Positions 39,926 through 49,533 are shown, counted from the first letter of the stretch. The stretch: DNA of 64,000 bases from Sphingorhabdus lacus (GCF_009768975.1 NZ_CP035733.1:2648001-2712000); one strand, 5' to 3'. Numbers and translations are program-made. The notes: a model not told the origin generated them from the letters alone.

Positions 39926-40186
39926 TTATTTCTTGTCTTTCGGCGTAACACCGGAAAAGGCAGCTTTTGCTCCTGTCTCAATCAGCTGCTGAAACAGTTG
40001 AAGGCCCATCTGCCCCATCGGTGCGATTTGCTTGCCCAATTCCTGCAATTGCTCAATCCCGCCTGCGCCATTCATCAACTTCGTGATGTTCTGCACATAG
40101 GCTTCATTGGCTTCAGTCACATCGGGTAAACCCAGCAGAGCGCGCGCTTCTTCGGGCGAGCAATCTATCTCTATATTCATCTTCAT
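39926..40186 (-). CDS. DUF6489 family protein
   Basis: 86-residue acidic protein (MKMNIEIDCSPEEARALLGLP then DVTEANEAYVQNITKLMN) matching the small DUF6489 family found near mnmE in sphingomonads. No known function. ATG 40186 is preferred over 40180. It starts after GAGGGCAAGG and ends 9 bases before mnmE. Confidence 0.75.
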   Translation of the reverse strand: MKMNIEIDCSPEEARALLGLPDVTEANEAYVQNITKLMNGAGGIEQLQELGKQIAPMGQMGLQLFQQLIETGAKAAFSGVTPKDKK

Positions 40187-40274
40187 GGGCCCTTGCCCTC
40201 CTTCCTTTTCCCTCGAACAGACGTCACTATAGAGCCAAAGCCGAATCAAGCAATTGCCGAGCAAAGGACAGTTT

Positions 40275-40702
40275 ATGGGTGATATAGTGAAGATCAACGC
40301 ATTGGACGAGGATGCCTTGTTTGATGCCTATATAGCTACACCGGCAGCCGCAATAGTCGTAATCCCAGAGATCGTCGGCGTAAATCAAGGGATTCGGCAA
40401 AAATACGATAAACTTGCTATCGACGGCTATCTAGCCATCGCGCCGACCTATGCTGGCGCTTTGCTCCAAGCGCACAGCTAAACCCCGATGTGGAGGCTGA
40501 GTCGCAATAGGCATCCGGTTGTTACAGCCAATATGACCCCAATTATGGGGTCAGGGATACTGAGGCAGTTATCCAAGCCATTCGCGCAGGTATTGCGGGG
40601 TACGCGAAGATCCATGCCGGACTGGATAGTCATCCAAAAGTGACGTCATACGATTATGCCGGTCTCGACTATGGCTTTGCTGCCGAGATGGGCGAACGTT
40701 GA
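40275..40702 (+). pseudogene. Decayed dienelactone hydrolase family gene
   Basis: Residues AAIVVIPEIVGVNQGIRQKY and DKLAIDGYLAIAPTYAGAL match the N-terminal part of carboxymethylenebutenolidase-like hydrolases, then a stop occurs at 40479-40481. In another frame, from ~40520, YDPNYGVRDTEAVIQAIRAG and SYDYAGLDYGFAAE look like the middle and C-terminal parts, but the nucleophile-elbow region is missing and the usual DHGF reads DYGF. So it has a frameshift or stop and an internal deletion and should make no active enzyme. Confidence 0.75.
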
Positions 40703-40765
40703 GATGATGCTGGCACGACTTTAGCGGATTCGTGAACGGCAGCTTTCTTTACCATACATCTAATT

Positions 40766-40797
40766 TAAAAAGAAAAAGGGCTCCAACAAGGGGCCCT
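40766..40797 (-). terminator. Terminator of terC
   Basis: AGGGCTCC (40777-40784) pairs with GGGGCCCT (40790-40797) over a 5-base loop, with one mismatch in the minus-strand RNA. It is followed in the minus direction by TTTTTCTTTTT. It begins 6 bases beyond the terC stop. Confidence 0.8.
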
Positions 40798-40803
40798 CAA
40801 TTC

Positions 40804-41532
40804 TTACATTCCTGTAATTGCTAGGACATGGGGTTGCACCTCATGCCAACCTTCCCAGATCATTTTGCCCGCGACATAAACGATCACGACCAAGCCGACC
40901 CAGGCAATCCAGCGATACCGCTCGATATATTGAGCAATAATGTTGGCTGCGACACCCATCAAGGCAACTGCAAAAACAAGTCCTACGATCAGAATTCCGG
41001 GATGTTCACGGGCCGCACCAGCAACTGCGAGCACATTATCGAGGCTCATTGAGACGTCGGCAACTGCAACGCCCCACGCTGCACCGGCAAAGGTTTTGGT
41101 AGATTTAAGGCCGGAGTGTTCGTCACCTGAGATTTCTGGTGACCCCGTCGATTCACCTGCATGACCTGCAATATCGCGGTACATGCGCCATGCAACCCAC
41201 AGCAGCAGTAAACCGCCAGCAAGAACCAGTCCGACAATCCCAAGAAGCCATGTGACCATCAGTGCAAAAATGATCCGCAAAACGAGTGCGGCCAATACAC
41301 CAATCAGGATGACCTTTTTCCGTTGGTCTGCAGGTAGTCCTGCCGCGAGCGCACCGACAACGATCGCATTATCGCCGGCAAGAACTAGGTCGATTAAAAG
41401 TACCTGTATAAAGGCGGCAAAAGCAGCGGGTTCGCCGATGTTCGAAAAGTCTTTGACTATCGCAGCCCAAATGTCAGCTGGACCACCCAAAGTCGTCGCG
41501 GCGCCAGCGGTGGCAATCAGAAATTCAAACAT
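40804..41532 (-). CDS. TerC-family membrane protein
   Basis: 242-residue integral membrane protein with about seven helices and the TerC/YjbE-like features VLLIDLVLAGDNAIVVGALA and GVAVADVSMSLDNVLAVAGA (two acidic motifs in membrane helices). Family members support metal-ion (e.g. manganese) export. ATG 41532; 18 bases after rho on the same strand. Ends with a clear terminator. Confidence 0.88.
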   Translation of the reverse strand: MFEFLIATAGAATTLGGPADIWAAIVKDFSNIGEPAAFAAFIQVLLIDLVLAGDNAIVVGALAAGLPADQRKKVILIGVLAALVLRIIFALMVTWLLGIVGLVLAGGLLLLWVAWRMYRDIAGHAGESTGSPEISGDEHSGLKSTKTFAGAAWGVAVADVSMSLDNVLAVAGAAREHPGILIVGLVFAVALMGVAANIIAQYIERYRWIAWVGLVVIVYVAGKMIWEGWHEVQPHVLAITGM

Positions 41533-41550
41533 TCTATCCGGCCTTCTGTT

Positions 41551-42807
41551 TTACTGGTTCATCGAATCGAAGAAATCTTCGTTAGTCTTCGAATCCTTCA
41601 TCTTATCAAGCAGGAACTCCATCGCATCGACGGTACCCATCTGCATGAGAATGCGGCGAAGCACCCACATTTTCTTGAGCTTGCCTTCTTCGACCAGCAA
41701 TTCTTCCTTACGAGTGCCGGACTTTCCGACGTCGAGAGACGGGAATATCCGCTTATCCGAAACCTTACGGTCGAGCACGATTTCCGAGTTACCCGTACCC
41801 TTGAACTCTTCAAAAATAACCTCGTCCATGCGGCTACCAGTGTCGATCAGCGCAGTGGCGATGATCGACAACGAACCGCCTTCTTCGATGTTCCGTGCGG
41901 CACCGAAAAAGCGCTTGGGCCGCTGCAGTGCGTTCGCATCAACACCTCCCGTCAGCACCTTTCCGGAGCTCGGCACAACTGTATTATAGGCTCGGCCAAG
42001 ACGAGTGATGGAGTCGAGCAGGATGACAACATCATGTTTATGCTCGACGAGACGTTTAGCCTTCTCAATGACCATTTCGGCAACTTGAACGTGCCGTGTT
42101 GCCGGCTCGTCAAAAGTGGAGGAAACAACTTCGCCCTTAACCGAACGTTGCATGTCCGTCACTTCTTCTGGTCGTTCATCAATCAGCAAAACGATCAAGA
42201 ATACTTCTGGATGGTTATCGGTGATGGCTCGAGCGATATTTTGTAACAACACAGTTTTACCGGTGCGCGGCGGTGCAACAATCAGCGCTCTCTGGCCTTT
42301 ACCCTGCGGGCTGACGATGTCGATAACGCGTGCCGACTTGTCCTTAACCGTGGGATCAAGGGAATCGAGCGTCAGTTTTTCGTCAGGATAAAGCGGCGTA
42401 AGGTTATCGAAATTGACGCGGTGCCGTACTGCATCGGGATCGTCAAAGTTGATCTTCATCACCTTGGTCAGCGCAAAATAACGCTCGCCGTCTTTCGGCG
42501 CGCGAATTTCGCCTTCCACCGTGTCACCGGTTCGCAAACCGAACTGACGTACCATATTGGGAGACACATAAATATCGTCAGGGCCGGCGAGATAGTTGGC
42601 TTCGGGTGAACGAAGAAATCCAAAACTGTCGGGCAGCACTTCAATAGTGCCAAGTCCCATGATCTGTTCACCATCTTCAGCCAATTCTTTCAAGATGGCA
42701 AACATCAAGTCTTGCTTGCGCAAGGTCGACGCGCCCTCGACCCCCAATTCTTCGGCCATAGACACAAGATCGGCGGGATTTTTGCTTTTCAGCTCTTTCA
42801 AATGCAT
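41551..42807 (-). CDS. rho: Transcription termination factor Rho
   Basis: 418-residue hexameric RNA helicase. N-terminal [23 protein letters not shown]-binding CSD segment [20 protein letters not shown]; Walker [17 protein letters not shown]; Walker [25 protein letters not shown] and the R-loop [17 protein letters not shown] 42807 is preferred because the family normally starts MHLKxLK; ATG 42819 is in frame upstream. Ends C-terminally with FFDSMNQ. Confidence 0.97.
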   Translation of the reverse strand: MHLKELKSKNPADLVSMAEELGVEGASTLRKQDLMFAILKELAEDGEQIMGLGTIEVLPDSFGFLRSPEANYLAGPDDIYVSPNMVRQFGLRTGDTVEGEIRAPKDGERYFALTKVMKINFDDPDAVRHRVNFDNLTPLYPDEKLTLDSLDPTVKDKSARVIDIVSPQGKGQRALIVAPPRTGKTVLLQNIARAITDNHPEVFLIVLLIDERPEEVTDMQRSVKGEVVSSTFDEPATRHVQVAEMVIEKAKRLVEHKHDVVILLDSITRLGRAYNTVVPSSGKVLTGGVDANALQRPKRFFGAARNIEEGGSLSIIATALIDTGSRMDEVIFEEFKGTGNSEIVLDRKVSDKRIFPSLDVGKSGTRKEELLVEEGKLKKMWVLRRILMQMGTVDAMEFLLDKMKDSKTNEDFFDSMNQ

Positions 42808-43027
42808 AGAAAATTCCATTGATGGGCATGCTTGCCCGTTTGGCAAATGGACCTGCGGCCCTGTTAAGAAACCGGTTTCAAAAAAGACAACCGGTAAAAA
42901 AGGAAGTTTGAATGGCACGTTGTTAAAAGAGTTCGTGCCTCACGCCCAGGACGGGCTTGATCGGATGGATAATGCGGATAGCAAAAAAGGTCAACCAACT
43001 TGCGTTATCTCAACCTACGCCGATTAA

Positions 43028-43471
43028 TCAAAATGGTTTTGCCACTACCAATATAACGATAACTGCTGCCCCAATTCCGGGTACTTCGTTGAACAATCGC
43101 AATTGTTTTCCGGTTAGCTTTCGTTCGCCTCGTGCCAATTTCCTCGCGTATCCCACAGCCCAACCATGATAAGCCGACAAGACAAGGACGAAAAGCAGTT
43201 TTGCGTGGAACCAGCCATCAGCCAACGACCCGATTTGCCAAGCGAGAAGCAGGCCAACGACCCAGACAACAATGATCGAGGGATTTAGAATGATCTTGAT
43301 CAGCTTTGCCTCGCGCTCCACCCATTTAGCGGCTTCGTCAGAACCTTCGAGGCTTTCCTGATGGTAAACGAAAAAACGCGGAATCATGAATAACCCGGCC
43401 ATCCAGAATATGACGAAGATGATGTGCGCGGACTTTAGCCAGAAATAGAGCATTGCGATGATATCCGTCAT
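43028..43471 (-). CDS. hemJ: Protoporphyrinogen IX oxidase HemJ (CopD-like)
   Basis: 147-residue protein with four membrane helices. The haem-ligand His is in WLKSAHIIFVIFWMAGLFM (near residue 16), and the conserved Lys lies in WFHAKLLFVLVLSAYHG. HemJ oxidises protoporphyrinogen IX, and its gene next to hemE supports this over a copper-transport role. Eighteen bases downstream of hemE. Confidence 0.92.
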   Translation of the reverse strand: MTDIIAMLYFWLKSAHIIFVIFWMAGLFMIPRFFVYHQESLEGSDEAAKWVEREAKLIKIILNPSIIVVWVVGLLLAWQIGSLADGWFHAKLLFVLVLSAYHGWAVGYARKLARGERKLTGKQLRLFNEVPGIGAAVIVILVVAKPF

Positions 43472-43489
43472 GATGGCGGCTGTCCCCGT

Positions 43490-44521
43490 TTATCCCTTGC
43501 GGACGAGAGTAAGCAGCTTTTCCACATGTTCAATAGGCGTGTCGGGTAAAATTCCGTGGCCCAGATTAAAGACATGGGGGCGATCGGCAAAAGCAGACAG
43601 GATATTTTCAACCGCACTAATCAAATCGGAGCCTCCTGCAATTAGCGCCAACGGGTCAAGATTGCCCTGTACGGGTAGGTCTTTTGGTAATTCACGGTTG
43701 GCCCAGTGCGGATCTACGGTTTCATCCAGACCAAGCGCATCAACACCGGTACCATCAGCATACGCCGCAAGCTTTCCACCAGCACCTTTCGGAAATCCGA
43801 TGATAGGCGCGTCAGGGTGGCGGGCCTTTAATCGACGAACGATTTCGGCATTAGGTGCAATGACCCATTTTTCAAATTGTACAGGTGACAGAGATCCAGC
43901 CCAACTATCAAATAATTGCACCGCATCGACGCCTGCTTCAATCTGTCCAGCCAGATAGTCAACGGTAGCAGAAATAATCGCCTCGATAAGTGCACCAAAG
44001 CGTTCGGGTTCTGCATGTGCCATGCGCCGCGCTTCGGATTGATCTTTGCTTCCCTGCCCATGCACCATGTAGGTCGCCACCGTCCAGGGACTACCTGCAA
44101 AGCCCAGAAATGTCGTCTCCGGGGGTAGGACAGCTGAAACCTTGCGTACAGTGTCAAGCACTGGCCGCAAACGTTCGGGTGCAGGTATGAAATCCTCTAG
44201 CGCTGATTGCGCCAACCGCGGAGCTAAGCGCGGACCTTCGCCAGTTTCGAACCATAAATCCTGCCCCATGGCGTGCGGGATGACCAGAATGTCCGAAAAG
44301 AGTATCGCTGCGTCAAAGCCGAAACGGCGGATTGGCTGAATTGTGATTTCGGTAGCCGCTTCACTGTCATAAGCAAGTTCAAGAAAACCGCCTTTTTGCG
44401 CCCGTAATTCACGATATTCAGGCAAATAACGCCCAGCTTGGCGCATGAGCCACATTGGAGGAATTGCTTCCTGATCGCCCCTAAGGACGTTGAGCAGTTT
44501 TTTTGGGCTAGGCGCTGTCAT
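43490..44521 (-). CDS. hemE: Uroporphyrinogen decarboxylase
   Basis: 343-residue enzyme of haem synthesis. It shows PPMWLMRQAGRYLPEYRELR, GFAGSPWTVATYMVHG, QLFDSWAGSLSPV and HVFNLGHGILPDTP. It converts uroporphyrinogen III to coproporphyrinogen III. ATG 44521 is used; upstream readings start with TTG. It points away from the probable origin. Confidence 0.96.
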   Translation of the reverse strand: MTAPSPKKLLNVLRGDQEAIPPMWLMRQAGRYLPEYRELRAQKGGFLELAYDSEAATEITIQPIRRFGFDAAILFSDILVIPHAMGQDLWFETGEGPRLAPRLAQSALEDFIPAPERLRPVLDTVRKVSAVLPPETTFLGFAGSPWTVATYMVHGQGSKDQSEARRMAHAEPERFGALIEAIISATVDYLAGQIEAGVDAVQLFDSWAGSLSPVQFEKWVIAPNAEIVRRLKARHPDAPIIGFPKGAGGKLAAYADGTGVDALGLDETVDPHWANRELPKDLPVQGNLDPLALIAGGSDLISAVENILSAFADRPHVFNLGHGILPDTPIEHVEKLLTLVRKG

Positions 44522-44820
44522 TGGGGCAAGGAATCCAATCAAATATATTATTATATAAGGATGATGAAAGATGATGTGCTGTTGATATACCCAGCCTTAA
44601 AAGCTTTTGCGGATATTGCCAACAACTTGACCGGAAGTAAGCAAAGCAGAATCTTGGATTCGCAATTTTCATCCACGTTATTAACAGCCTGTGGATGATA
44701 AATTGCTCCTGTGGAAAGGCTGTTACCGAATCGAAAGGTAAAAGCCTGACAATGGGGAAGTTGGAGAGGTGAAAACTTTGTCCCTTGATTTATCCCCAGC
44801 CTGCCAACAAGACTATGCTC
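44522..44820. other. Probable chromosomal replication origin (oriC)
   Basis: The ~300-base gap between divergent hemE and ppsR. In alphaproteobacteria such as Caulobacter the origin lies beside hemE. The gap holds an AT-rich tract (44541-44558) and several near matches to the DnaA box TTATCCACA: 44669-44677 (2 mismatches), 44690-44698 minus strand (TCATCCACA, 1 mismatch), 44710-44718 minus strand (2 mismatches) and 44790-44798 (TTATCCCCA, 1 mismatch). Genes on both sides point away from it. parS sites are 6-8 kb away. No gene is seen. Confidence 0.75.
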
Positions 44821-45651
44821 ATGGATCGTTTTCACCTCCACCTACTGTCGGATTCCACAGGCGAGACCCTAGAGAATATCGCTAAAGCTGCGCTAGCTCA
44901 GTTTGACGGTGTTGAAAATGTGGTCAAACATTTCTGGCCAATGGTGCGTTCTGAAAGCCATTTGGACCGTATCATGGTTGATGTAGCGGCCAATCCGGGG
45001 CTGGTTTTATTCACCTTGGTTAACCGCGACACACGGCGCAAATTGGAAAACAGATGCCGCGCCTTGGGTTTGCCAGCAGTTGCTGCCCTCGATGCCGTTA
45101 GCGATGCGTTGTCTAACATGTTGGGGCAAGAAGCAAAGGCAAGGCCCGGTCGGCAACATGCGATGGATGCCGCCTATTTTGCACGTGTAGACGCAATCCA
45201 GTTCACCATAGCGCATGACGATGGGATCAACGCTCAAAATTGGGAAGAAGCAGACATTGTATTAGCCGGTGTATCACGGACGTCCAAAACACCGACCAGC
45301 ATCTATCTAGCAAACCGTGGGTACAAGACGGCGAATATTCCTATCGTCCCGGAATCACCGCCGCCACCTATTCTCTTTACGTTGAAACATCCGATGGTCA
45401 TCGGACTAGTGACAAGCGCTGAACGACTGGTTCAGGTCCGGCGTAATCGTCTTCTGTCACTGAACCAGTCTCCCGATACAGATTATGTCGACGAAGAAAA
45501 GGTCAAGGCAGAGGTCGCTCATGCTCGGCGGATGTTTGCGGACAACGGCTGGCCGGTTCTTGATGTAACTCGGCGCTCGATTGAAGAAACAGCAGCGGCG
45601 ATCATTAACCTTTTTAACGAACGCGAATTGCATCAGGTCCAAATGTCGTGA
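44821..45651 (+). CDS. ppsR: PPDK regulatory protein (kinase/pyrophosphorylase)
   Basis: 276-residue DUF299 protein that phosphorylates and, using phosphate, dephosphorylates pyruvate phosphate dikinase or PEP synthase. FHLHLLSDSTGETLENIAKA at the start; P-loop-like VLAGVSRTSKTPTSIYLAN near residue 150; NIPIVPESPPP. ATG 44821 or the in-frame ATG 44815. The first gene of the rightward origin-proximal operon; maf begins inside its stop codon. Confidence 0.93.
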   Translation: MDRFHLHLLSDSTGETLENIAKAALAQFDGVENVVKHFWPMVRSESHLDRIMVDVAANPGLVLFTLVNRDTRRKLENRCRALGLPAVAALDAVSDALSNMLGQEAKARPGRQHAMDAAYFARVDAIQFTIAHDDGINAQNWEEADIVLAGVSRTSKTPTSIYLANRGYKTANIPIVPESPPPPILFTLKHPMVIGLVTSAERLVQVRRNRLLSLNQSPDTDYVDEEKVKAEVAHARRMFADNGWPVLDVTRRSIEETAAAIINLFNERELHQVQMS

Positions 45652-46244
45652 CGCTGATTTTGGCGTCTCAAAGCGCCGGGAGGGTGGCCATGCTTCGGGG
45701 AGCAGGCGTTTCACTGGAAGCGGTGCCTGCACTGGTTGATGAGTCTAGTATCAAGGGCTCGCTAATAGCCAACAATGCCAAGCCTCGCGATATTGCCGAC
45801 GCGCTCGCCGAAGTCAAAGCGCGGAAGGTTTCGCGCAAATATCCAACAGCATTGGTATTGGGTTGTGACCAGATTGTAGTTACCGCCGATGGGAAGATTT
45901 TGGATAAACCCGACAGTCCCTCTGACGCCCGCGTACATTTGGCACAGTTGTCGGACAACAATCACCGCTTAATAAGCGCGGCAGTCATATGCGAAGCGGG
46001 TGAGCCGGTTTGGCGAGTTGTCGATAGTGCTCAGATGACAGTGCGATATTTGAGTGAGACGTTCATCGAACAATATGTCTCGAACTTTTGGGAAGATATC
46101 CGCCATTGTGTTGGTTGTTATCGTATAGAGGCTGAAGGCGCACAATTGTTCAAAAGTGTAAGCGGCAGTCAGTTCACCATCATCGGCTTACCGCTGCTGC
46201 CGGTGCTTGACTATTTAAGGCTAAGGGGTCTTTTGCCGTCATGA
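45648..46244 (+). CDS. maf: Maf-like nucleoside triphosphate pyrophosphatase
   Basis: 198-residue Maf/YhdE protein that hydrolyses non-canonical or excess nucleotides. LILASQSAGRVAMLRGAGV at the N-terminus, LGCDQIVVTADGKILDKP and VGCYRIEAEGAQLFKSVSG. GTG start within the ppsR stop (GTGA), and overlap with aroE indicate one operon. Confidence 0.92.
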   Translation: MTLILASQSAGRVAMLRGAGVSLEAVPALVDESSIKGSLIANNAKPRDIADALAEVKARKVSRKYPTALVLGCDQIVVTADGKILDKPDSPSDARVHLAQLSDNNHRLISAAVICEAGEPVWRVVDSAQMTVRYLSETFIEQYVSNFWEDIRHCVGCYRIEAEGAQLFKSVSGSQFTIIGLPLLPVLDYLRLRGLLPS

Positions 46245-47050
46245 CCAATTATGCCGAAGTCATCGGGCATCCGATATCGCATTCCAAATCACCACTCATT
46301 CATCGGTTCTGGTTGAACCAACTAGGGCTTGTTGGCGAATATCAAGCACGAGATATCTTGCCAGAGCATTTGGATGACTATTTCCGTGAGCGTGCCGCCG
46401 ACCCTGAATGGCGTGGATGCAATGTGACTATTCCGCATAAGATTGCAGCGCTCGATCATGTCACAGATCTGGGCGATGTACGGAGCTCAATCGGCGCGAT
46501 CAACACCGTTTTTCGAGGTGCAAATGGTATCTTGGTCGGGACGAATACTGATGCAGGCGGCTTTTATGGCCCTATTGCTGACCTTCCACTTGCGGGGGAG
46601 ACCGCAGTAGTGATCGGCGCTGGCGGGGCGTCGCGGGCAGTGCTGTTCGCATTGGGGCAGGCGGATATCGGCGAAGTTGTTTTGTTCGCACGCAATGGTC
46701 TTAAAGCGGCAGGATTACTCTCGCATTTCGGTCTGAAGGGGCGGGTGTTGCCGCTCACCGCACGGCTGCCCGATTCGGCGTTATTGGTGAACGCAAGTCC
46801 TTTAGGCATGAAAGGGCAGGAGCTACTTGAAATCGATCTTACGCCATTACCCGAACATGCGGTCGTTTACGACTTGGTCTACGCACCTATTGAAACTGCA
46901 TTGCTTAAACAGGCGCGGGCGCGGGAGTTAGAGGTAGTCGACGGGCTCGAGATGCTGGTGGGTCAAGCGGCAATTGCTTTTGAACTGTTTTTCGGCGTCG
47001 CTCCACCAGACGATGAGGAAAATGCATTGCGAGAGTTGCTGCTGAGATGA
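46241..47050 (+). CDS. aroE: Shikimate dehydrogenase
   Basis: 269-residue NADP enzyme. The shikimate-binding IGHPISHSKSPLIHRFWL; catalytic Lys in GCNVTIPHKIAALDHV (~residue 70); NADP motif AVVIGAGGASRAVLFALG; VNASPLGMKGQ. Start overlaps the maf stop by 4 bases. Confidence 0.96.
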   Translation: MTNYAEVIGHPISHSKSPLIHRFWLNQLGLVGEYQARDILPEHLDDYFRERAADPEWRGCNVTIPHKIAALDHVTDLGDVRSSIGAINTVFRGANGILVGTNTDAGGFYGPIADLPLAGETAVVIGAGGASRAVLFALGQADIGEVVLFARNGLKAAGLLSHFGLKGRVLPLTARLPDSALLVNASPLGMKGQELLEIDLTPLPEHAVVYDLVYAPIETALLKQARARELEVVDGLEMLVGQAAIAFELFFGVAPPDDEENALRELLLR

Positions 47051-47646
47051 ACAGGCCCCGCATTATCGGACTAACTGGGTCTATCGGTATGGGCAAATCG
47101 ACCGTCGCAGCGATGTTCGCCGATGAAGGGATTCCGGTATTTGATGCGGACGCTGTGGTACACGAATTGCAAAAAGAGGGTGGGGCATTGGTACCTGAAA
47201 TCGAGACAGCGTTTCCCGGCACAACCGGCCCGCACGGTGTAGACCGAAAGGCGTTAGGCGCGGCGGTGTTCGGAGATCGGGACAAGCTGGCAAAATTGGA
47301 ATCTATTGTTCATCCTGCGGTAGCAAAGCAGCGATCTGTCTTTTTGCGCGACCACGCTGATGCGGATATAGTATTGTTCGATATACCTCTTTTGTTCGAA
47401 AAGGGCGGGTATAGAGGGGTCGACACTATTGTCGTGGTTTCTTCGCCTTATACAGTCCAGCGGAAAAGGGTGCTGGCACGGCCTGGAATGACAGAGGAAA
47501 AATTCGACCATATTGTCACATTGCAAACGAATGATGCAGACAAGCGTGCTCGGGCTGATTTTGTAATTGAAACCGGCCAGTCGCTGGTTGAAACACGACT
47601 TAATGTCCACGAACTTGTCAAAAAGCTGCGTGCGGGTCTTGCATAA
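47047..47646 (+). CDS. coaE: Dephospho-CoA kinase
   Basis: 199-residue P-loop kinase: IIGLTGSIGMGKSTVAAMFA, PVFDADAVVHELQ and IVLFDIPLLFEKGG. Last step of CoA synthesis. Overlaps aroE by 4 bases. Confidence 0.96.
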   Translation: MNRPRIIGLTGSIGMGKSTVAAMFADEGIPVFDADAVVHELQKEGGALVPEIETAFPGTTGPHGVDRKALGAAVFGDRDKLAKLESIVHPAVAKQRSVFLRDHADADIVLFDIPLLFEKGGYRGVDTIVVVSSPYTVQRKRVLARPGMTEEKFDHIVTLQTNDADKRARADFVIETGQSLVETRLNVHELVKKLRAGLA

Positions 47647-47676
47647 CCCTTAAAACAGGCTCACATTCAACACAGA

Positions 47677-48384
47677 ATGCGAGAGATAATTTTCGATACC
47701 GAAACGACCGGCTTTGATCCCCTTACCGGGGATCGGATGGTGGAGATAGGGTGCATCGAAATGGTTAGCCGGGTGATGACCGGTGAAACCTACCACGCCT
47801 ATTTCAATCCGCTGCGACCGATGCCTGCAGCTGCCGAACAGGTGCACGGCCTATCGGATCGCTTCCTGTCAGATAAGCCGCTCTTTGCGCATAAGGCCGA
47901 AGAATTACTGACGTTTCTGGGCGACAGTCCGCTTGTCGCGCATAATGCCAGCTTTGACTTTGGATTTCTCAATGCGGAACTTCAATTGTGTGGGCTTGAC
48001 CCGATTTCGCTTGATCGGATGATCGATACGGTAGCACTCGCACGCGCGAAGCATCCGGGCGCGAAGCTCTCGCTCGATGCATTATGCTCGCGCTATGGCA
48101 TTGACCGCAGCCACCGTGTCAAACATGGCGCCCTGCTTGATGCTGAATTGCTTGCGCAACTTTATATTGAGCTGACGGGCGGCCGGCAAATCGGTCTTGG
48201 TTTGGTGGACGACAGGGCGGCCGTAGCCGGATCGGACGATGGTGGTACCCGCCATTTGGTGCGAGTCCGTCCATATCGTGAAGCTCGTCCACATAGCGCT
48301 ACACCCCAAGAATTGGCGCTACACAGTGAATTTATCGCTAAAATCAAAGACGCGCTTTGGCTCGAATCCGAGTCGGCACTTTAG
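47677..48384 (+). CDS. dnaQ: DNA polymerase III epsilon subunit
   Basis: 235-residue proofreading DEDDh exonuclease. ExoI is IIFDTETTGFDPLTGDRMVE; ExoII VAHNASFDFGFLNAEL; ExoIII with His-Asp in RSHRVKHGALLDAELLAQLY. Its presence next to coaE is common in alphaproteobacteria. Start ATG 47677. Confidence 0.96.
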   Translation: MREIIFDTETTGFDPLTGDRMVEIGCIEMVSRVMTGETYHAYFNPLRPMPAAAEQVHGLSDRFLSDKPLFAHKAEELLTFLGDSPLVAHNASFDFGFLNAELQLCGLDPISLDRMIDTVALARAKHPGAKLSLDALCSRYGIDRSHRVKHGALLDAELLAQLYIELTGGRQIGLGLVDDRAAVAGSDDGGTRHLVRVRPYREARPHSATPQELALHSEFIAKIKDALWLESESAL

Positions 48385-48399
48385 AAAAGGAGACAGGCA

Positions 48400-48975
48400 A
48401 TGGATATCAGGGTTTCAGGACATCAGGTCGAAACCGGTGAAGCACTGCAGAGCCATGTCGAAAAGCGCCTCGGCGCGATCGCTAACAAATATTTTTCGAA
48501 AGCGCTGTCGTCGCATGCCACTTTTGGCCGTGGACCACATGAACGCTTTACCAGCGACATTGTAATGCATGTGATGCAAGGTCTTGTTCTAAAAGGCCGA
48601 GGCGAAGCGCAGGATGCACATGTAGCGCTTGATCAAGCAGCAGACCGGATTGAAAAACAACTTCGCCGTTACATGCGCCGTCTACAGGACCGCCATGCAC
48701 AGTCGGCGCACGCTCTGCGCGAGGAAGAGGCCGCTTATACCGTTTTTGACGGTGGCGACTTCTCTGAAGACGTCCCGCCACCCGAAGCGCCCGTGATCGT
48801 CGCAGAGATGAGTGTCGATATTCCAGAATCCACCGTCTCAGACGCCGTCATGCTCATGGATTTACGCAACACGCCTGCTTTGCTGTTTAAAAACACTGGC
48901 ACTGGTCGCCATAATATGGTTTACCGCCGCGAAGACGGCACGATCGGGTGGGTTGAACCAAAATCGGCACCTTAG
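48400..48975 (+). CDS. hpf: Long-form ribosome hibernation promoting factor
   Basis: 191 residues, so the long form. N-terminal HPF/RaiA beta-alpha fold (MDIRVSGHQVETGEALQSHV to ~110), a linker, and a C-terminal dimerisation domain (LLFKNTGTGRHNMVYRREDG). It forms inactive 100S ribosome dimers in stationary phase. Upstream AAAAGGAGACAGGC is a strong ribosome binding site. Next is ptsN, as in many proteobacteria. Confidence 0.94.
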   Translation: MDIRVSGHQVETGEALQSHVEKRLGAIANKYFSKALSSHATFGRGPHERFTSDIVMHVMQGLVLKGRGEAQDAHVALDQAADRIEKQLRRYMRRLQDRHAQSAHALREEEAAYTVFDGGDFSEDVPPPEAPVIVAEMSVDIPESTVSDAVMLMDLRNTPALLFKNTGTGRHNMVYRREDGTIGWVEPKSAP

Positions 48976-49065
48976 AATTCGGCCAGCATCACGACATATA
49001 TGTAAACATATTCAGATATTTGGGGTTTGCTCCCCGGTTCCCGACCGGGTGCAATTGAACAAGAT

Positions 49066-49533
49066 ATGATTCGAATTTCTACAAGGCTCGTTGAGGGAGC
49101 TGTCGTTGCGAATCTGGTTTGCGCGGGCAAATCCGACCTTCTCGCACGCCTTTCGACCCTCGCTGCCGAAAATTATTTGCTCGACCCAAGCGCCGTTCTT
49201 GACGGCCTTATTGAGCGCGAGCGTTTAGGCCCCACCGGTTTTGGTGGTGGTACGGCGATTCCTCATTGTAAAGTGTCGGGTATTGACGTGCCGGTAGCTG
49301 TCTTTGCCCGTCTGGCAAAGCCTGTAGACTACGACGCCGTCGACGACGAGCCTGTAGACTTGGTTTGCGCACTAATCTCGCCGGCACAAGATGGTGCATC
49401 GCATTTGCGGGCTCTTGCCGAGGTATCGCGTCTGTTCCGGGACGAAAAATTCCGCACGCAGCTGCGTGGCGCAGCAGATGCGGGCGCAATGTTCGCGTTG
49501 CTGACCTTGTCTGAAGAGCGCAACGCCGCTTGA
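49066..49533 (+). CDS. ptsN: PTS IIA-like nitrogen regulatory protein PtsN
   Basis: 155-residue EIIA-Ntr. The phosphorylated His lies in GFGGGTAIPHCKVSGIDVPV (near residue 70). ATG 49066 fits the family N-terminus; an in-frame ATG at 49027 would add 13 non-conserved residues. Regulates potassium/nitrogen responses through the PTS-Ntr phosphorelay. DUF1491 gene begins in its stop. Confidence 0.93.
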   Translation: MIRISTRLVEGAVVANLVCAGKSDLLARLSTLAAENYLLDPSAVLDGLIERERLGPTGFGGGTAIPHCKVSGIDVPVAVFARLAKPVDYDAVDDEPVDLVCALISPAQDGASHLRALAEVSRLFRDEKFRTQLRGAADAGAMFALLTLSEERNAA

